DNA of 64,000 nucleotides from the NCBI RefSeq assembly GCF_008642375.1, contig NZ_CP029194.1, positions 2,728,001 through 2,792,000 of the forward strand. Direction: 5' to 3'. Each line of letters opens with the position of its first letter. The first letter of the stretch is position 1. The position numbers and the translations under genes were made by a program. The notes below the pieces were generated by a model, which was given only the letters and a program-made list of their open reading frames with translations, searched no databases and was not told where the DNA came from. This DNA comes from Streptomyces venezuelae (GTDB taxonomy: Bacteria > Actinomycetota > Actinomycetes > Streptomycetales > Streptomycetaceae). Of the stretch, positions 1 to 10,220 are shown piece after piece.

Positions 1-5
1 CTCGC

Positions 6-68
6 GCTGATGGGTGTCCACGTCCCGGTGGACTCCGCGACTATCCATCAGCCTGTGACCGGGGTCAC
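6..68. repeat. Nested inverted repeats upstream of the sensor kinase
   Basis: Eight-base arms GCTGATGG (6-13) and CCATCAGC (45-52) enclose a second inverted repeat GTCCAC/GTGGAC (16-21, 28-33). A separate 14-bp palindrome GTGACCGGGGTCAC follows at 55-68. They lie within 220 bp of the start of the two-component genes, so they may be operators or the terminator of a gene left of the window. Nothing here decides between these. Confidence 0.4.
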
Positions 69-222
69 GGTTACGTTCGTTTCGTTCACGACCGGAACAT
101 CACGTCCGCCCGGGGAGGCGGTCGGGAGCGCCGCCGGGAGCGCTGCCTGGAGCGCCCCCGGGAAGAGAACGATTCGGGAACGCAATGACCCGGCGCAAAT
201 TCCGCCGTGCACACTTACCCGC

Positions 223-1875
223 ATGCGCCTCCCCCGTCCCCGCCCCCGCAGCCTGGCCGGCCAGCTCTTCGCGATGCAGGTCGTGCTCGTGGCCCTCGTC
301 GTGGCGGGCTGCGCGGTCTTCGCGTACGTCACGGACCTGGCCCAGGCCGAGGAGACGGCGCGGCGCCAGTCCACCGCGACCGCCGCGGCCGTCGCCCACT
401 CCCCCTCCGTGGTGGCCGCGGCCCGCTCGGCCGACCCGTCGGCGGTGCTCCAGCCGTACACGGAGTCGCTGCGCCGGCACGCGGACGTCGCCTTCGTGGT
501 GATCATGGCGCCGGACGGGACGCGCTGGACGCATCCGGAGCCGGACCAGATCGGGCGTACGTACCTCGGTCACATCGAGGAGGCGGTGCGGGGACGGACC
601 TTCTCCGAGACGCACCTGGGGGTGCTCGGCCCGTCCGTGCGGACGGTGGCCCCCGTCCACGACGAGGACGGCCGGGTCGTCGCGCTCGTCAGCGCGGGCA
701 TCACGATCGAGCGGATCAGCGAGCAGGTACGGGAGCAGGTCACCGCCCTCTTCGGCATGGCGGGCGCGGCGCTCGCGCTGGGCGGCGCGGGGACGTACGT
801 CGTCAACGCCCGGCTGCGCCGCCACACGCACGGCATGAACGCGGCCGAGCTGAGCCGGATGCACGACTACCACGAGGCCGCGCTGCACGCCGTGCGGGAA
901 GGTCTCGTGATGCTCGACGGGCGGCGGCGGATCGCCCTCATCAACGACGGGGCACGGGAGTTGCTCGGTCTGGACGAGGGCGTCATCGGCCGCCCGGCCG
1001 CCGAACTCGGCCTGCCCGCGCCGCTGACGGGCGCGCTGCTCTCCTCCGAGCCACGGGTCGACGAGACCCATCTGACGGCCGACCGGGTGCTCGTGGTCAG
1101 CACCCGTCCGGTGGTGGGCGGGGAGCGGCGCGGCACGGTCGTCACGCTCCGCGATCGCACGGAACTCCAGGCGCTGTCCGGGGAGTTGGACTCCGAGCGG
1201 GGGTTCACGCAGGCGCTCCGCTCCCAGGCGCACGAGGCGGCGAACCGGCTGCACACCGTCGTCTCGCTCATCGAGCTGGGCCGGGTGGCGGAGGCGGTGG
1301 AGTTCGCCACGGCGGAGCTGGAGCTCGCGCAGGCGCTCACCGACCGGGTCGTCGACGCGGTCGGTGAGCCGGTGCTCGCGGCGCTGCTGCTCGGCAAGGC
1401 GGCGCAGGCCAACGAGCGGGGCGTGGAGCTGGTGCTGACCGAGGACAGCCGGATCGACGACGGCCGGGTGCCGGCGGCCGTGCCCTCCCGCGACCTGGTC
1501 ACGATCCTGGGCAACCTCATCGACAACGCCGTGGAGGCGGTGGGCGGGACCCCGCACGCGCGCGTGCGGGTCACGGTCGCTGCCCGCGCGGGCGACGGCG
1601 AGCTGCTGCTGCGGGTCGGGGACAACGGCCCCGGTGTCCGTCCGGCCGACCGGGACGCGGTCCTGAGCCGGGGCTGGACGACCCGCGGCCCGGGCCGCGG
1701 TCTCGGCCTCGCGCTGGTGGGCCAGGCGGTCTCGCGCGCCTCGGGCACCCTGGAGCTGACGGACGCGACGGAGGGCGGCGCGGAGTTCACCGTACGACTG
1801 CCACTGCCGAGGGAGGGCGGTGCGGGCAAGGCCGCCATGACCGCCGCCGCGGCCCGGGTGGAGGTGACCCCGTGA
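223..1875 (+). CDS. CitA/DcuS-type sensor histidine kinase
   Basis: Membrane sensor kinase of 550 aa that should sense an extracellular ligand, in this family usually a di- or tricarboxylate, and phosphorylate the adjacent regulator. I chose the ATG at 223 because it begins a basic stretch followed by the first membrane helix (about residues 14-36); the longer frame to position 10 has no such support. An extracytoplasmic PDC-like domain follows, then a second helix (about 175-200), a PAS domain, a DHp region with candidate phospho-acceptor H337 (SQAHEAANRLH) and an HATPase domain with N-box NLIDNAVEAV near 431 and G-box GDNGPGV near 466. It overlaps the response regulator by 4 nt (GTGA), so the two are probably translationally coupled. 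The ligand is not evident; no transporter is seen in the window to hint at it. Confidence 0.9.
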   Translation: MRLPRPRPRSLAGQLFAMQVVLVALVVAGCAVFAYVTDLAQAEETARRQSTATAAAVAHSPSVVAAARSADPSAVLQPYTESLRRHADVAFVVIMAPDGTRWTHPEPDQIGRTYLGHIEEAVRGRTFSETHLGVLGPSVRTVAPVHDEDGRVVALVSAGITIERISEQVREQVTALFGMAGAALALGGAGTYVVNARLRRHTHGMNAAELSRMHDYHEAALHAVREGLVMLDGRRRIALINDGARELLGLDEGVIGRPAAELGLPAPLTGALLSSEPRVDETHLTADRVLVVSTRPVVGGERRGTVVTLRDRTELQALSGELDSERGFTQALRSQAHEAANRLHTVVSLIELGRVAEAVEFATAELELAQALTDRVVDAVGEPVLAALLLGKAAQANERGVELVLTEDSRIDDGRVPAAVPSRDLVTILGNLIDNAVEAVGGTPHARVRVTVAARAGDGELLLRVGDNGPGVRPADRDAVLSRGWTTRGPGRGLGLALVGQAVSRASGTLELTDATEGGAEFTVRLPLPREGGAGKAAMTAAAARVEVTP

Positions 1876-2567
1876 GTACGCGTCCCCTCCGTGTCCTCGT
1901 CGTCGAGGACGACCCCGTCGCCGCCGACGCCCACGCGCTCTACGCCGGGCGGGTCGAGGGCTTCACCGTCGTCGGCGTCGCCCACTCCCGGGCCGCCGCC
2001 GTGCGGATCCTCGACCGGACGCCGGTCGACCTCATCCTGCTCGACCTCTACCTGCCCGACGGCCACGGCCTCCACCTGCTGCGCGCGCTCCGCGCCGCCG
2101 GGCACTCCGCCGACGTGATCGCCGTGACCTCCGCCCGCGATCTGGCGGTCGTCCGGGAGGGCGTGTCCCTCGGTGTCGTGCAGTACGTCCTGAAGCCCTT
2201 CGCCTTCGCCACCCTCCGGGACCGGCTCACCCGGTACGCGGAGTTCCGGGCGTCCGCCGGGGAGGCCTCCGGGCAGGACGAGGTGGACCGGGCGCTCGCC
2301 ACGCTCCGGGCCCCGCAGCCCGCCACGCTGCCGAAGGGGCTCAGCGCCCCGACCCTGGAGGCGGTCACCCGCACCCTCCGGGACACCCCGGCCGGGGTCA
2401 CCGCCGCCGAGGCGGGCACGGCGGTCGGGATCTCCCGGATCACCGCCCGCCGCTATCTGGAGCACCTCGTGACCGAGGGCCGGGCCGTGCGCGCCCCTCA
2501 GTACGGGCAGATCGGGCGGCCCGAGCTCCAGTACCGCTGGCTCGACGGCCGGGCCCGCGGTTACTGA
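1872..2567 (+). CDS. CitB/DcuR-family response regulator
   Basis: Cytoplasmic DNA-binding regulator of 231 aa, partner of the kinase just upstream. The receiver domain shows the acidic pocket E12-D13-D14, phospho-acceptor D58 (LLDLYLPDG), T86 and K108 (YVLKPF). The C-terminal half has a winged-HTH of the CitB type (AVGISRITARRYLEHL) rather than a LuxR or OmpR fold. The GTG start overlaps the kinase stop by 4 nt. Relatives control uptake and catabolism of citrate or C4-dicarboxylates; that substrate is inferred from the family only. Confidence 0.9.
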   Translation: MSTRPLRVLVVEDDPVAADAHALYAGRVEGFTVVGVAHSRAAAVRILDRTPVDLILLDLYLPDGHGLHLLRALRAAGHSADVIAVTSARDLAVVREGVSLGVVQYVLKPFAFATLRDRLTRYAEFRASAGEASGQDEVDRALATLRAPQPATLPKGLSAPTLEAVTRTLRDTPAGVTAAEAGTAVGISRITARRYLEHLVTEGRAVRAPQYGQIGRPELQYRWLDGRARGY

Positions 2568-2641
2568 TCGGTTCCCACGTTCCTACGACGTTTCACGTTG
2601 GGCGAACGAACCGTAGCCAGCCGTCACCCTCCGCACCTACC

Positions 2642-3322
2642 GTGACGCGGGTGCACCAACCCTCTCCCCCTTTCAACGGCCTGGCTGCCCGCCGTCTGCG
2701 CGAAGGCCTCGGCATGGCCCCGGGACACGTCGCGTACGGCCTCCGTGCCCAGTACGGCATGTTCGTCGACCCCGAGACCGTCGTCGCCTGGGAACGCGGC
2801 CGCCTCCGTCCGAGCGAGCAGGAGCTCACCGCCCTCGCGGGCGTCCTGTGGTGCGCCCCGGCCGAGCTCATCGCCGCCGCCACGACCCTGCGCGAGCACC
2901 GCCTGGCCCGCGCGCTCTCGGCGGAGGAGCTGGCCCGGCGGGTCGGCGTGGCGGCCCACGCGTACCAGCGGATGGAGGACGAGGGCCGCTGGCGCGGCAC
3001 CGAACGCCAGACGGCCACCCTCGCGGAGGTCCTCGGCCTCGGCCCGCGCGCGCTGATCACGGCGACCGGCGGTGACGACAGCCTCGCCGAGCTGCTGCGC
3101 GACGCCGCCACCACGCGCTGGCAGGCCTATGTGAAACCGGCCGTGAAGATGGTGCCGCTGCCCAAGAAGACCGTGGAGTCGGCGCTCCAGCGCCTGCACG
3201 CGGAGTACCACGCGCGGATGGCGGCGACCAGCAGCTGGGGTGCCTCGGGGGCGACGGGCGACGAGGGGCGCGTGTACCTGGACGAGATCACCGGGCACTT
3301 CTGGGCGGCCGTGGGCCAGTAG
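2642..3322 (+). CDS. Helix-turn-helix (XRE-like) regulator with two HTH repeats
   Basis: Predicted cytoplasmic DNA-binding protein of 226 aa. Two XRE-like segments can be seen: one around residues 14-65 (GLAARRLREGLGM ... VVAWERGRLRPS) and a second around 80-130 (HRLARALSAEELARRVGV ... YQRMEDEGRW). The C-terminal 80 residues have no motif I recognise. The start is GTG at 2642 (a GTG at 2651 is also possible); no strong ribosome-binding site precedes either. It is followed after 37 nt by the tyrosine phosphatase gene, which has its own promoter-like box. Target genes are unknown. Confidence 0.75.
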   Translation: MTRVHQPSPPFNGLAARRLREGLGMAPGHVAYGLRAQYGMFVDPETVVAWERGRLRPSEQELTALAGVLWCAPAELIAAATTLREHRLARALSAEELARRVGVAAHAYQRMEDEGRWRGTERQTATLAEVLGLGPRALITATGGDDSLAELLRDAATTRWQAYVKPAVKMVPLPKKTVESALQRLHAEYHARMAATSSWGASGATGDEGRVYLDEITGHFWAAVGQ

Positions 3323-3346
3323 CGGCCGGCCGGTGGCGTCGGGCCG

Positions 3347-3352
3347 TAGATT
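3347..3352 (+). promoter_or_regulatory. Candidate -10 box of a leaderless transcript (phosphatase)
   Basis: TAGATT lies 7 nt before the GTG at 3360, so transcription would start at or next to the start codon. No Shine-Dalgarno sequence is present, which fits leaderless translation. Confidence 0.45.
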
Positions 3353-3359
3353 GGCCACC

Positions 3360-4121
3360 GTGAGACGACACGTACCCTTCGAACGACTCCACAACTTCCG
3401 TGACCTGGGCGGCTATCGGACCGCCGACGGCGGGACCGTGCGGTGGGAGACCCTCTACCGCTCCGACTCCCTGGCCAAGCTCGCGGGAGCCGGACCCGAC
3501 GACCTCGCCCGCTTCCGCGCGCTGGGTGTGGCCTCCGTGATCGACCTGCGCTACCCGTGGGAGATCGACGCCAAGGGCCGGCTGCCGGAGACCGAGGACG
3601 TCGCCTGGCACAACCTGTCCATCGAGCACCGGCCGTACGACCAGGCGGAGATCGACCCGGACCTCGACCCCTGGCGCTACCTGGCCGACCGGTTCGCCGA
3701 GGTCGCCGAGGACGGCACGGAGGAGATCCGCACCACCCTCGAGGTCATCGCCGCGGCCGACGGCCCGCTCGTCTTCCACTGCGCCTCCGGCAAGGACCGG
3801 ACGGGGCTCGTCGCCGCCCTCGTCCTCGCGCTCCTGGACGTCCCCGACGAGGAGATCCTCGCGGACTTCGCGCTCACGGAGCTGGCCACGGAGCGGCTGA
3901 TCGCCGACTGGCGGGCGTCGCACCCGGGCCGCGAGCTCCGCTGGCCGGGGTACGGCCGGGCGCCGGCCGAGATCCTCCGGCTGTTCCTCGCGGACCTGCG
4001 CGAGCGGTACGGCTCGGTGTACGGGTACGTCACCGGCCACGTCGGGCTCGACCCGGCGGTGGTGACGGCGCTCAGGGACCGGCTGGTGGAGCCCGCCGCG
4101 AGGGAGGTCCCGGTCGCCTAG
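3360..4121 (+). CDS. Tyrosine-protein phosphatase (Y_phosphatase3 family)
   Basis: Protein phosphatase of 253 aa using the cysteine-phosphate mechanism. The P-loop HCASGKDRTG gives the CX5R signature with catalytic Cys and Arg, and the N-terminal NFRDLGGY segment is typical of the family that includes mycobacterial PtpB. The GTG at 3360 is chosen because NFRDLGGY then falls about ten residues from the start, as in relatives. Substrates could be phospho-proteins or phosphoinositides; the sequence does not say. Its stop overlaps the stop of the convergent gene by 3 bp (CTAG). Confidence 0.85.
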   Translation: MRRHVPFERLHNFRDLGGYRTADGGTVRWETLYRSDSLAKLAGAGPDDLARFRALGVASVIDLRYPWEIDAKGRLPETEDVAWHNLSIEHRPYDQAEIDPDLDPWRYLADRFAEVAEDGTEEIRTTLEVIAAADGPLVFHCASGKDRTGLVAALVLALLDVPDEEILADFALTELATERLIADWRASHPGRELRWPGYGRAPAEILRLFLADLRERYGSVYGYVTGHVGLDPAVVTALRDRLVEPAAREVPVA

Positions 4122-5149
4122 TTCCTGCGGTCGAAGCTGAAGAGCTGGCCCGCCGCGTCCGGCGCGCAGGGGGCCTGGGCCAGTCGCGCCCAGGCCGCCG
4201 AGCGGTCGCCGACGACGGTGACGCAGCTGCCGGGCGTCGCGGAGTCCGCCGGAGCGATCCGATAGCCCTCGACGGGAGTGCCGTACGGCTCCAGGGTGAA
4301 CTGCTCCACCCGGCTCGGGTCGCCGCACTCGGAGTCCTCGTACGCGGCGTCGGGTATCCGGCCGCCGGAGGGTATGCCGGAGCAGCCGGGACCGTAGTCC
4401 GGGTGGTCCGAAACGATCCTCCACCGGCCGCCGCCCAGCTCCTTCAGCGAGTAGAGCGGCACCTTCGCGTCGGCGCACGGCACCTGGTGGATCTGCCCGC
4501 TGCGGGAGCCCCGCCGCTCGCCGAGGCACATGTCCCGGCCGATCACCCGGATGCGTACGTCCCCGGCGGCGGGCGCGGTGAGGGTACGGGGCGGGTGCGC
4601 GCCGTGCCCGTCCCGCACGACGGCGACGACGCTGACGCCGGCGAGCACGAGCCCCGCCAGGGCGACCGTCGCGACGAGGGCGCGCCGTATCCGGGACCGG
4701 GGTCCGGGCCGGGGGGCGCCGTCCGGTGACTCCGCCGCCGCCGGGTCCCCGGGCCAGACGACGTCCGAGGGGGCGAGGGCTTCCCCGGGCTCGGCGCTCC
4801 CCACCGGCGCGGCGCTCTCCACGGGCTCGGCGCTCTCCACGGGCTCAGTGCGCTCGTACACCCCCCGTACCGCGAGCTCCTTCCGTACCGCCTGCCACTC
4901 CTCAAGGCCGCCCGGTCCCACCCCGCAGGCGCGGACGAAGGAGACGAGGAGCTCCTCTCGGGGGACGGTGGCGCGGGCCAGCATGTTGGCGACGGTGGAC
5001 CGGGGCAGGATCTCGCCGTTCGCCTCGGCCCGGGCCGTGAGCTCGCGGTAGGTCAGGCCGGACCAGTCCTTGAGCGCCTGGAGGCACGCGACGAACTCCG
5101 TGGCGTTCCGTACCTCCCGCGGGTCGGGTGCCCGTTCCGCCGGCATCAT
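4118..5149 (-). CDS. Membrane-anchored helix-turn-helix protein with extracytoplasmic domain
   Basis: 343-aa protein. The cytoplasmic N-terminus (about residues 15-75) is a XRE-like HTH of a kind common in Streptomyces (TYRELTARAEANG, RSTVANMLAR). A Glu/Pro/Ser-rich linker with repeats of the type EPVESAEPVESAAPVGSAEP follows, then one membrane helix (ALVATVALAGLVLAGVSVVAVV) and an outer domain with about eight cysteines, probably disulfide-bonded. I chose the ATG at 5149, preceded by GGGGGAGAGG, over the upstream in-frame start at 5197. The layout suggests signal transfer across the membrane, but the ligand and target are unknown. Confidence 0.75.
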   Translation of the reverse strand: MMPAERAPDPREVRNATEFVACLQALKDWSGLTYRELTARAEANGEILPRSTVANMLARATVPREELLVSFVRACGVGPGGLEEWQAVRKELAVRGVYERTEPVESAEPVESAAPVGSAEPGEALAPSDVVWPGDPAAAESPDGAPRPGPRSRIRRALVATVALAGLVLAGVSVVAVVRDGHGAHPPRTLTAPAAGDVRIRVIGRDMCLGERRGSRSGQIHQVPCADAKVPLYSLKELGGGRWRIVSDHPDYGPGCSGIPSGGRIPDAAYEDSECGDPSRVEQFTLEPYGTPVEGYRIAPADSATPGSCVTVVGDRSAAWARLAQAPCAPDAAGQLFSFDRRN

Positions 5150-5273
5150 CCGCCTCTCCCCCTTCCGCCGGACAGGGTTGGGACATGTCCGGGACAAGCC
5201 TCAAGCCTTGTTGATCTCGTGCTCCGGCGAAAGAGTGGAACCCGGCAATTCCGGTGGTGACGCCGGTCACGGA

Positions 5274-5317
5274 CGAGTGGCCCCGACCCTCCACGGGGGG
5301 AGGGTCGGGGCCACTCG
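5274..5317. terminator. Perfect 19-bp hairpin downstream of pfkA
   Basis: Arms CGAGTGGCCCCGACCCTCC and its complement flank a 6-nt loop (5293-5298). There is no U-run. It lies about 115 nt past the pfkA stop and before the divergently placed promoter region of the HTH gene, so it most likely ends the pfkA transcript. Confidence 0.75.
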
Positions 5318-5404
5318 GCTGGGTCCGGGTCCCGGAGCGGTTCCGGGACAGGTCGGGACGCAGGCCCCGGCCGGAAGGACGTTCGACGGGCGTGCCGGCG
5401 CGTC

Positions 5405-5428
5405 GGCGTACCGGCGTACCGGCGTACC
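5405..5428. repeat. 8-bp tandem repeat GGCGTACC x3
   Basis: Three perfect copies of GGCGTACC, with a degenerate copy (GGCGCGTC) before them, end two bases before the pfkA stop codon. A simple-sequence tract just beyond the coding end; no function inferred. Confidence 0.7.
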
Positions 5429-5430
5429 GG

Positions 5431-6456
<1,026 letters not shown>

Positions 6457-6797
6457 CGTGCTGTGTCTCCTGCTCGGTCGCGGTCCAGATGAGCCACGGC
6501 AATTCTCACACGCCCGGCCTGACGGGATCGCTCGTCGCCGCTCCGCGCGTCCCTGCCGGAGCCCTCGCGGAGGGCTTTCGTCCCGGGGTTCCAGGCCCTT
6601 CGTCCGGCGGGCGACCTAACCAGTGGCGGGGGTATTGTCAAGGGGGTAATGCCGCCCTTTAGGGGCTTCCCGAGGACAGCGGATTGACGCCGACGCGAAG
6701 GTCGGCGCAGCTGCACGGGCCCACCGGTGCCCTGCGGCATCGCCCGTCCGCTCCCCGGGTGAGCCCCTTTCCGCAGGACTGGACAGGAGACCACGGC
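6457..6797. promoter_or_regulatory. pfkA/pta divergent intergenic region with a small hairpin
   Basis: No convincing gene in this 341-bp stretch. It must hold both divergent promoters. A short hairpin AGCCCTC-GCG-GAGGGCT (6560-6576) followed by TTCG points toward pta and could be an attenuator if the pta start site lies upstream of it. A possible promoter nearer pta is TTGTCA (from about 6636) with TTTAGG 17 nt later. These are weak matches. Confidence 0.35.
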
Positions 6798-8909
6798 GTG
6801 ACGCGCAGCGTGTACGTGACCGGGATCGACCGCGGTGACGGCCGCCAGGTCGTCGAGCTGGGAGTCATGGAGCTCCTCACCCGTCAGGTGGACCGGGTGG
6901 GGGTGTTCCGTCCGCTGGTGCACGACGGCCCCGACCGCCTCTTCGACCTGCTGCGGGCCCGCTACCGGCTCTCGCAGGACCCCTCGACGGTCTACGGCAT
7001 GGACTATCACGAGGCCTCGGGCATCCAGGCCGAGCGGGGCACCGACGAGCTGGTCTCCCAGCTGGTCGACCGCTTCCACGCCGTGGCCCGCGAGTACGAG
7101 GTCGTCCTGGTCCTCGGCACCGACTTCGCCGCCACGCAGCTCCCCGACGAGCTCGCGCTCAACGCCCGGCTGGCCAACGAGTTCGGCGCCTCCGTCATAC
7201 CGGTGGTCGGCGGCAAGGGTCAGACGGCCGAGTCGGTACGGGCCGAGGCGCGCAACGCCTTCCGGGCGTACGACGGGCTGGGCTGCGACGTGCTCGCGAT
7301 GGTCGTCAACCGGGTGGCCGCCGAGGACCTCTCGGCGCTGGAGCGGCTCGCGACCCGCGTCCCCGTGCCCTGCTACGTGCTGCCCGACGAGCCGGCGCTC
7401 GCCGCGCCCACCGTCGCCCAGATCACCCACGCGCTCGGCGCCTCCGTCGTCCTCGGCGACGACGCGGGTCTCGCGCGCGACGCCCTGGACTTCGTCTTCG
7501 GCGGCGCGATGCTGCCGAACTTCCTGAACGCGCTGACGCCCGGCTGTCTCGTCGTCACCCCCGGGGACCGGGCCGACCTGGTCGTCGGCGCGCTCGCCGC
7601 GCACTCGGCCGGCACCCCGCCGATCGCGGGCGTGCTGCTCACGCTCAACGAGCGGCCCAGCCCGGAGATCCTGACCCTGGCGGCCCGGCTCGCCCCCGGC
7701 ACCCCGGTCATCTCGGTTCCCGGCAACAGCTTCCCGACCGCGGCCGAACTCTTCTCTCTCGAAGGCAAGATGAACGCCGCCACCCCGCGCAAGGCCGAGA
7801 CGGCACTAGGCCTCTTCGAGCGGCACGTGGACACCGCCGACCTTCTCAAGCGGATCTCGGTCGCCCGCAGCGGACGCGTCACGCCGATGATGTTCGAGCA
7901 CGAACTGCTCGAACAGGCCCGAGCCGACCGGCGCCGCGTGGTGCTCCCCGAGGGCACCGAGGAGCGGGTGCTGCGCGCCGCCGACGTCCTGATCCGTCGT
8001 GACGTGTGCGACCTGACGCTCCTCGGCGACGTGGAGACCATCCGCAAGAAGGCCGCCGACCTGAGCGTGGACCTGCGCGAGACGCAGCTGATCGACCCGC
8101 AGACCTCGGAGCTGCGCGACTCGTTCGCGGAGAAGTACGCGGCGCTCCGGGCCCACAAGGGCGTCACCGTCGAGCTCGCGTACGACGTCGTCTCGGACGT
8201 CAACTACTTCGGCACCCTGATGGTGCAGGAGGGTCTCGCCGACGGCATGGTCTCCGGTGCGGTGCACTCGACGGCCGCGACGATCCGCCCGGCCTTCGAG
8301 ATCATCAAGACAAAGCCCGAGGCCTCGATCGTCTCGTCGGTCTTCTTCATGTGCCTCGCCGACAAGGTGCTCGTGTACGGCGACTGCGCGGTCAACCCCG
8401 ACCCGAACGCCGAGCAGCTCGCGGACATCGCCGCCCAGTCGGCGGCCACCGCGGCCCGCTTCGGTGTCGATCCGCGGATCGCGATGCTCTCGTACTCCAC
8501 CGGCACCTCGGGCTCCGGCGCCGACGTCGACAAGGTGCGCGAGGCGACGAAGCTGGTCCGCGAGGCGCACCCGGAGCTGCGGATCGAGGGTCCGATCCAG
8601 TACGACGCGGCGGTGGAGCCCTCCGTCGCCGCCACGAAGCTGCCGGACTCGGAGGTGGCGGGCCAGGCGACCGTGCTGATCTTCCCGGACCTCAACACCG
8701 GCAACAACACCTACAAGGCCGTGCAGCGTTCGGCCGGCGCCGTGGCCGTCGGCCCGGTGCTCCAGGGTCTGCGCAAGCCCGTGAACGACCTCTCGCGCGG
8801 CGCGCTCGTCAGCGACATCGTCAACACGGTCGCCATCACGGCGATCCAGTCCCAGCTGCCCTCCCCTCCGTCGCAGGTTCCCTCCCAGGGTCAGGAGCTC
8901 CCCGCATGA
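6798..8909 (+). CDS. pta: Phosphate acetyltransferase (long type with DRTGG domain)
   Basis: Converts acetyl-CoA and phosphate to acetyl phosphate and CoA. 703 aa: an N-terminal BioD-like P-loop-fold domain (starting SVYVTGIDRGDGRQ), a central DRTGG-type domain and a C-terminal catalytic PTA_PTB domain (about 380-695; GAVHSTAATIRP, YSTGTSGSG, LIFPDLNTGNNTYK). I chose the GTG at 6798 because AGGAGA sits 7 nt upstream and the N-terminal domain begins directly. It overlaps ackA by 4 nt (ATGA), forming the classical acetate-overflow operon. Confidence 0.96.
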   Translation: MTRSVYVTGIDRGDGRQVVELGVMELLTRQVDRVGVFRPLVHDGPDRLFDLLRARYRLSQDPSTVYGMDYHEASGIQAERGTDELVSQLVDRFHAVAREYEVVLVLGTDFAATQLPDELALNARLANEFGASVIPVVGGKGQTAESVRAEARNAFRAYDGLGCDVLAMVVNRVAAEDLSALERLATRVPVPCYVLPDEPALAAPTVAQITHALGASVVLGDDAGLARDALDFVFGGAMLPNFLNALTPGCLVVTPGDRADLVVGALAAHSAGTPPIAGVLLTLNERPSPEILTLAARLAPGTPVISVPGNSFPTAAELFSLEGKMNAATPRKAETALGLFERHVDTADLLKRISVARSGRVTPMMFEHELLEQARADRRRVVLPEGTEERVLRAADVLIRRDVCDLTLLGDVETIRKKAADLSVDLRETQLIDPQTSELRDSFAEKYAALRAHKGVTVELAYDVVSDVNYFGTLMVQEGLADGMVSGAVHSTAATIRPAFEIIKTKPEASIVSSVFFMCLADKVLVYGDCAVNPDPNAEQLADIAAQSAATAARFGVDPRIAMLSYSTGTSGSGADVDKVREATKLVREAHPELRIEGPIQYDAAVEPSVAATKLPDSEVAGQATVLIFPDLNTGNNTYKAVQRSAGAVAVGPVLQGLRKPVNDLSRGALVSDIVNTVAITAIQSQLPSPPSQVPSQGQELPA

Positions 8910-10138
8910 CCGGCACCCCCACCCGTGTCCTCGTCCTCAACTCCGGCTCGTCGTCGGTCAAGTACCAGCTGCTCGACATGGCGGACGGCAGCCGGCTCGC
9001 GGTCGGCCTGGTGGAGCGGATCGGCGAGGAGACGTCCCGTCTGGTCCACACCCCGCTCCAGGGCGGCGGCGGGGAGAAGCGCGAGCAGAACGGTCCGATC
9101 CCCGACCACGCCTCGGCGCTGAAGGCGGTCGCCGAGGAGCTGGCGGCGGACGGCCTCGGCCTGGACTCCCCCGAACTGGCCGCGATCGGCCACCGGGTGG
9201 TGCACGGCGGGCTGCGCTTCACCGCCCCGACGGTCGTCGACGACGAGGTGCTCGCGGAGATCGAGCGCCTGGTGCCGGTGGCCCCGCTGCACAACCCGGC
9301 GAACCTCACCGGCATCCGTACGGCGATGTCCCTGCGCCCCGACCTGCCGCAGGTGGCGGTCTTCGACACGGCCTTCCACACGACGATGCCGGAGGCGGCG
9401 GCGCGGTACGCGATCGACGTGGCGACGGCGGACGAGCACCGGATCCGGCGGTACGGCTTCCACGGCACCTCGCACGCGTACGTGTCGCGGGAGACGGCGA
9501 AGCTGCTCGGCAGGACGCCCGAGGAGGTGAACGTGATCGTGCTGCACCTGGGCAACGGCGCCTCCGCCTCGGCGGTGGCGGGCGGCCGGTGCGTGGACAC
9601 CTCGATGGGCCTGACGCCGCTGGAGGGGCTGGTCATGGGCACCCGCTCGGGCGACATCGACCCGGCGGTCACCTTCCACCTGAAGCGGGTGGCGGGCATG
9701 TCGGCCGACGAGATCGACGAACTGCTCAACAAGAGGTCCGGGCTGGTCGGGCTCTGCGGCGACAACGACATGCGGGAGATCCGCCGCCGGGTGGACGAGG
9801 GCGATCCGGCGGCGGCTCTGGCCTTCGACATCTACATCCACCGGCTGAAGAAGTACATCGGCGCCTACTACGCGGTGCTCGGCCGGGTGGACGCGGTCGT
9901 GTTCACGGCGGGGGTCGGCGAGAACGCGGCCCCGGTGCGGGAGGCTGCCGTCGCGGGCCTGGAGGAGCTGGGTCTCGCCGTGGACGCGGACCTCAACGCC
10001 GTACGTTCCGACGAGGCGCGGATCATCTCCCCGGACTACGCGCGGGTGGCGGTCGCCGTGGTGCCGACGGACGAGGAGCTGGAGATCGCGCGGCAGAGTT
10101 TCGCGCTCGTTCAGAGCTCGGTGAGCTCGAACGAGTGA
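8906..10138 (+). CDS. ackA: Acetate kinase
   Basis: Transfers the phosphoryl group of acetyl phosphate to ADP, giving acetate and ATP, downstream of Pta. 410 aa with the ASKHA-fold signatures: NSGSSSVKY near the N-terminus, GFHGTSHAYVS in the middle, VLHLGNGAS next, and TAGVGENA near the C-terminus. The ATG overlaps the pta stop by 4 nt, so expression is coupled. The length is close to that of other acetate kinases. Confidence 0.97.
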   Translation: MTGTPTRVLVLNSGSSSVKYQLLDMADGSRLAVGLVERIGEETSRLVHTPLQGGGGEKREQNGPIPDHASALKAVAEELAADGLGLDSPELAAIGHRVVHGGLRFTAPTVVDDEVLAEIERLVPVAPLHNPANLTGIRTAMSLRPDLPQVAVFDTAFHTTMPEAAARYAIDVATADEHRIRRYGFHGTSHAYVSRETAKLLGRTPEEVNVIVLHLGNGASASAVAGGRCVDTSMGLTPLEGLVMGTRSGDIDPAVTFHLKRVAGMSADEIDELLNKRSGLVGLCGDNDMREIRRRVDEGDPAAALAFDIYIHRLKKYIGAYYAVLGRVDAVVFTAGVGENAAPVREAAVAGLEELGLAVDADLNAVRSDEARIISPDYARVAVAVVPTDEELEIARQSFALVQSSVSSNE

Positions 10139-10179
10139 ACGCTTGAGCGGGCCCGCGCCCATTTGTACTTTCCGCCAGT

Positions 10180-10213
10180 CGGAATATTCCGCAGTGAAAC
10201 AAACCGATAGGAT
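10180..10213 (+). promoter_or_regulatory. Candidate pyk promoter with a 12-bp palindrome
   Basis: TAGGAT (10208-10213) lies 7 nt before the pyk ATG. The -35 position 17 bp upstream is covered by a perfect palindrome CGGAATATTCCG (10180-10191). A factor bound there would compete with RNA polymerase. The -35 hexamer itself (TATTCC) is poor. Confidence 0.45.
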
Positions 10214-10220
10214 CCGCCTC

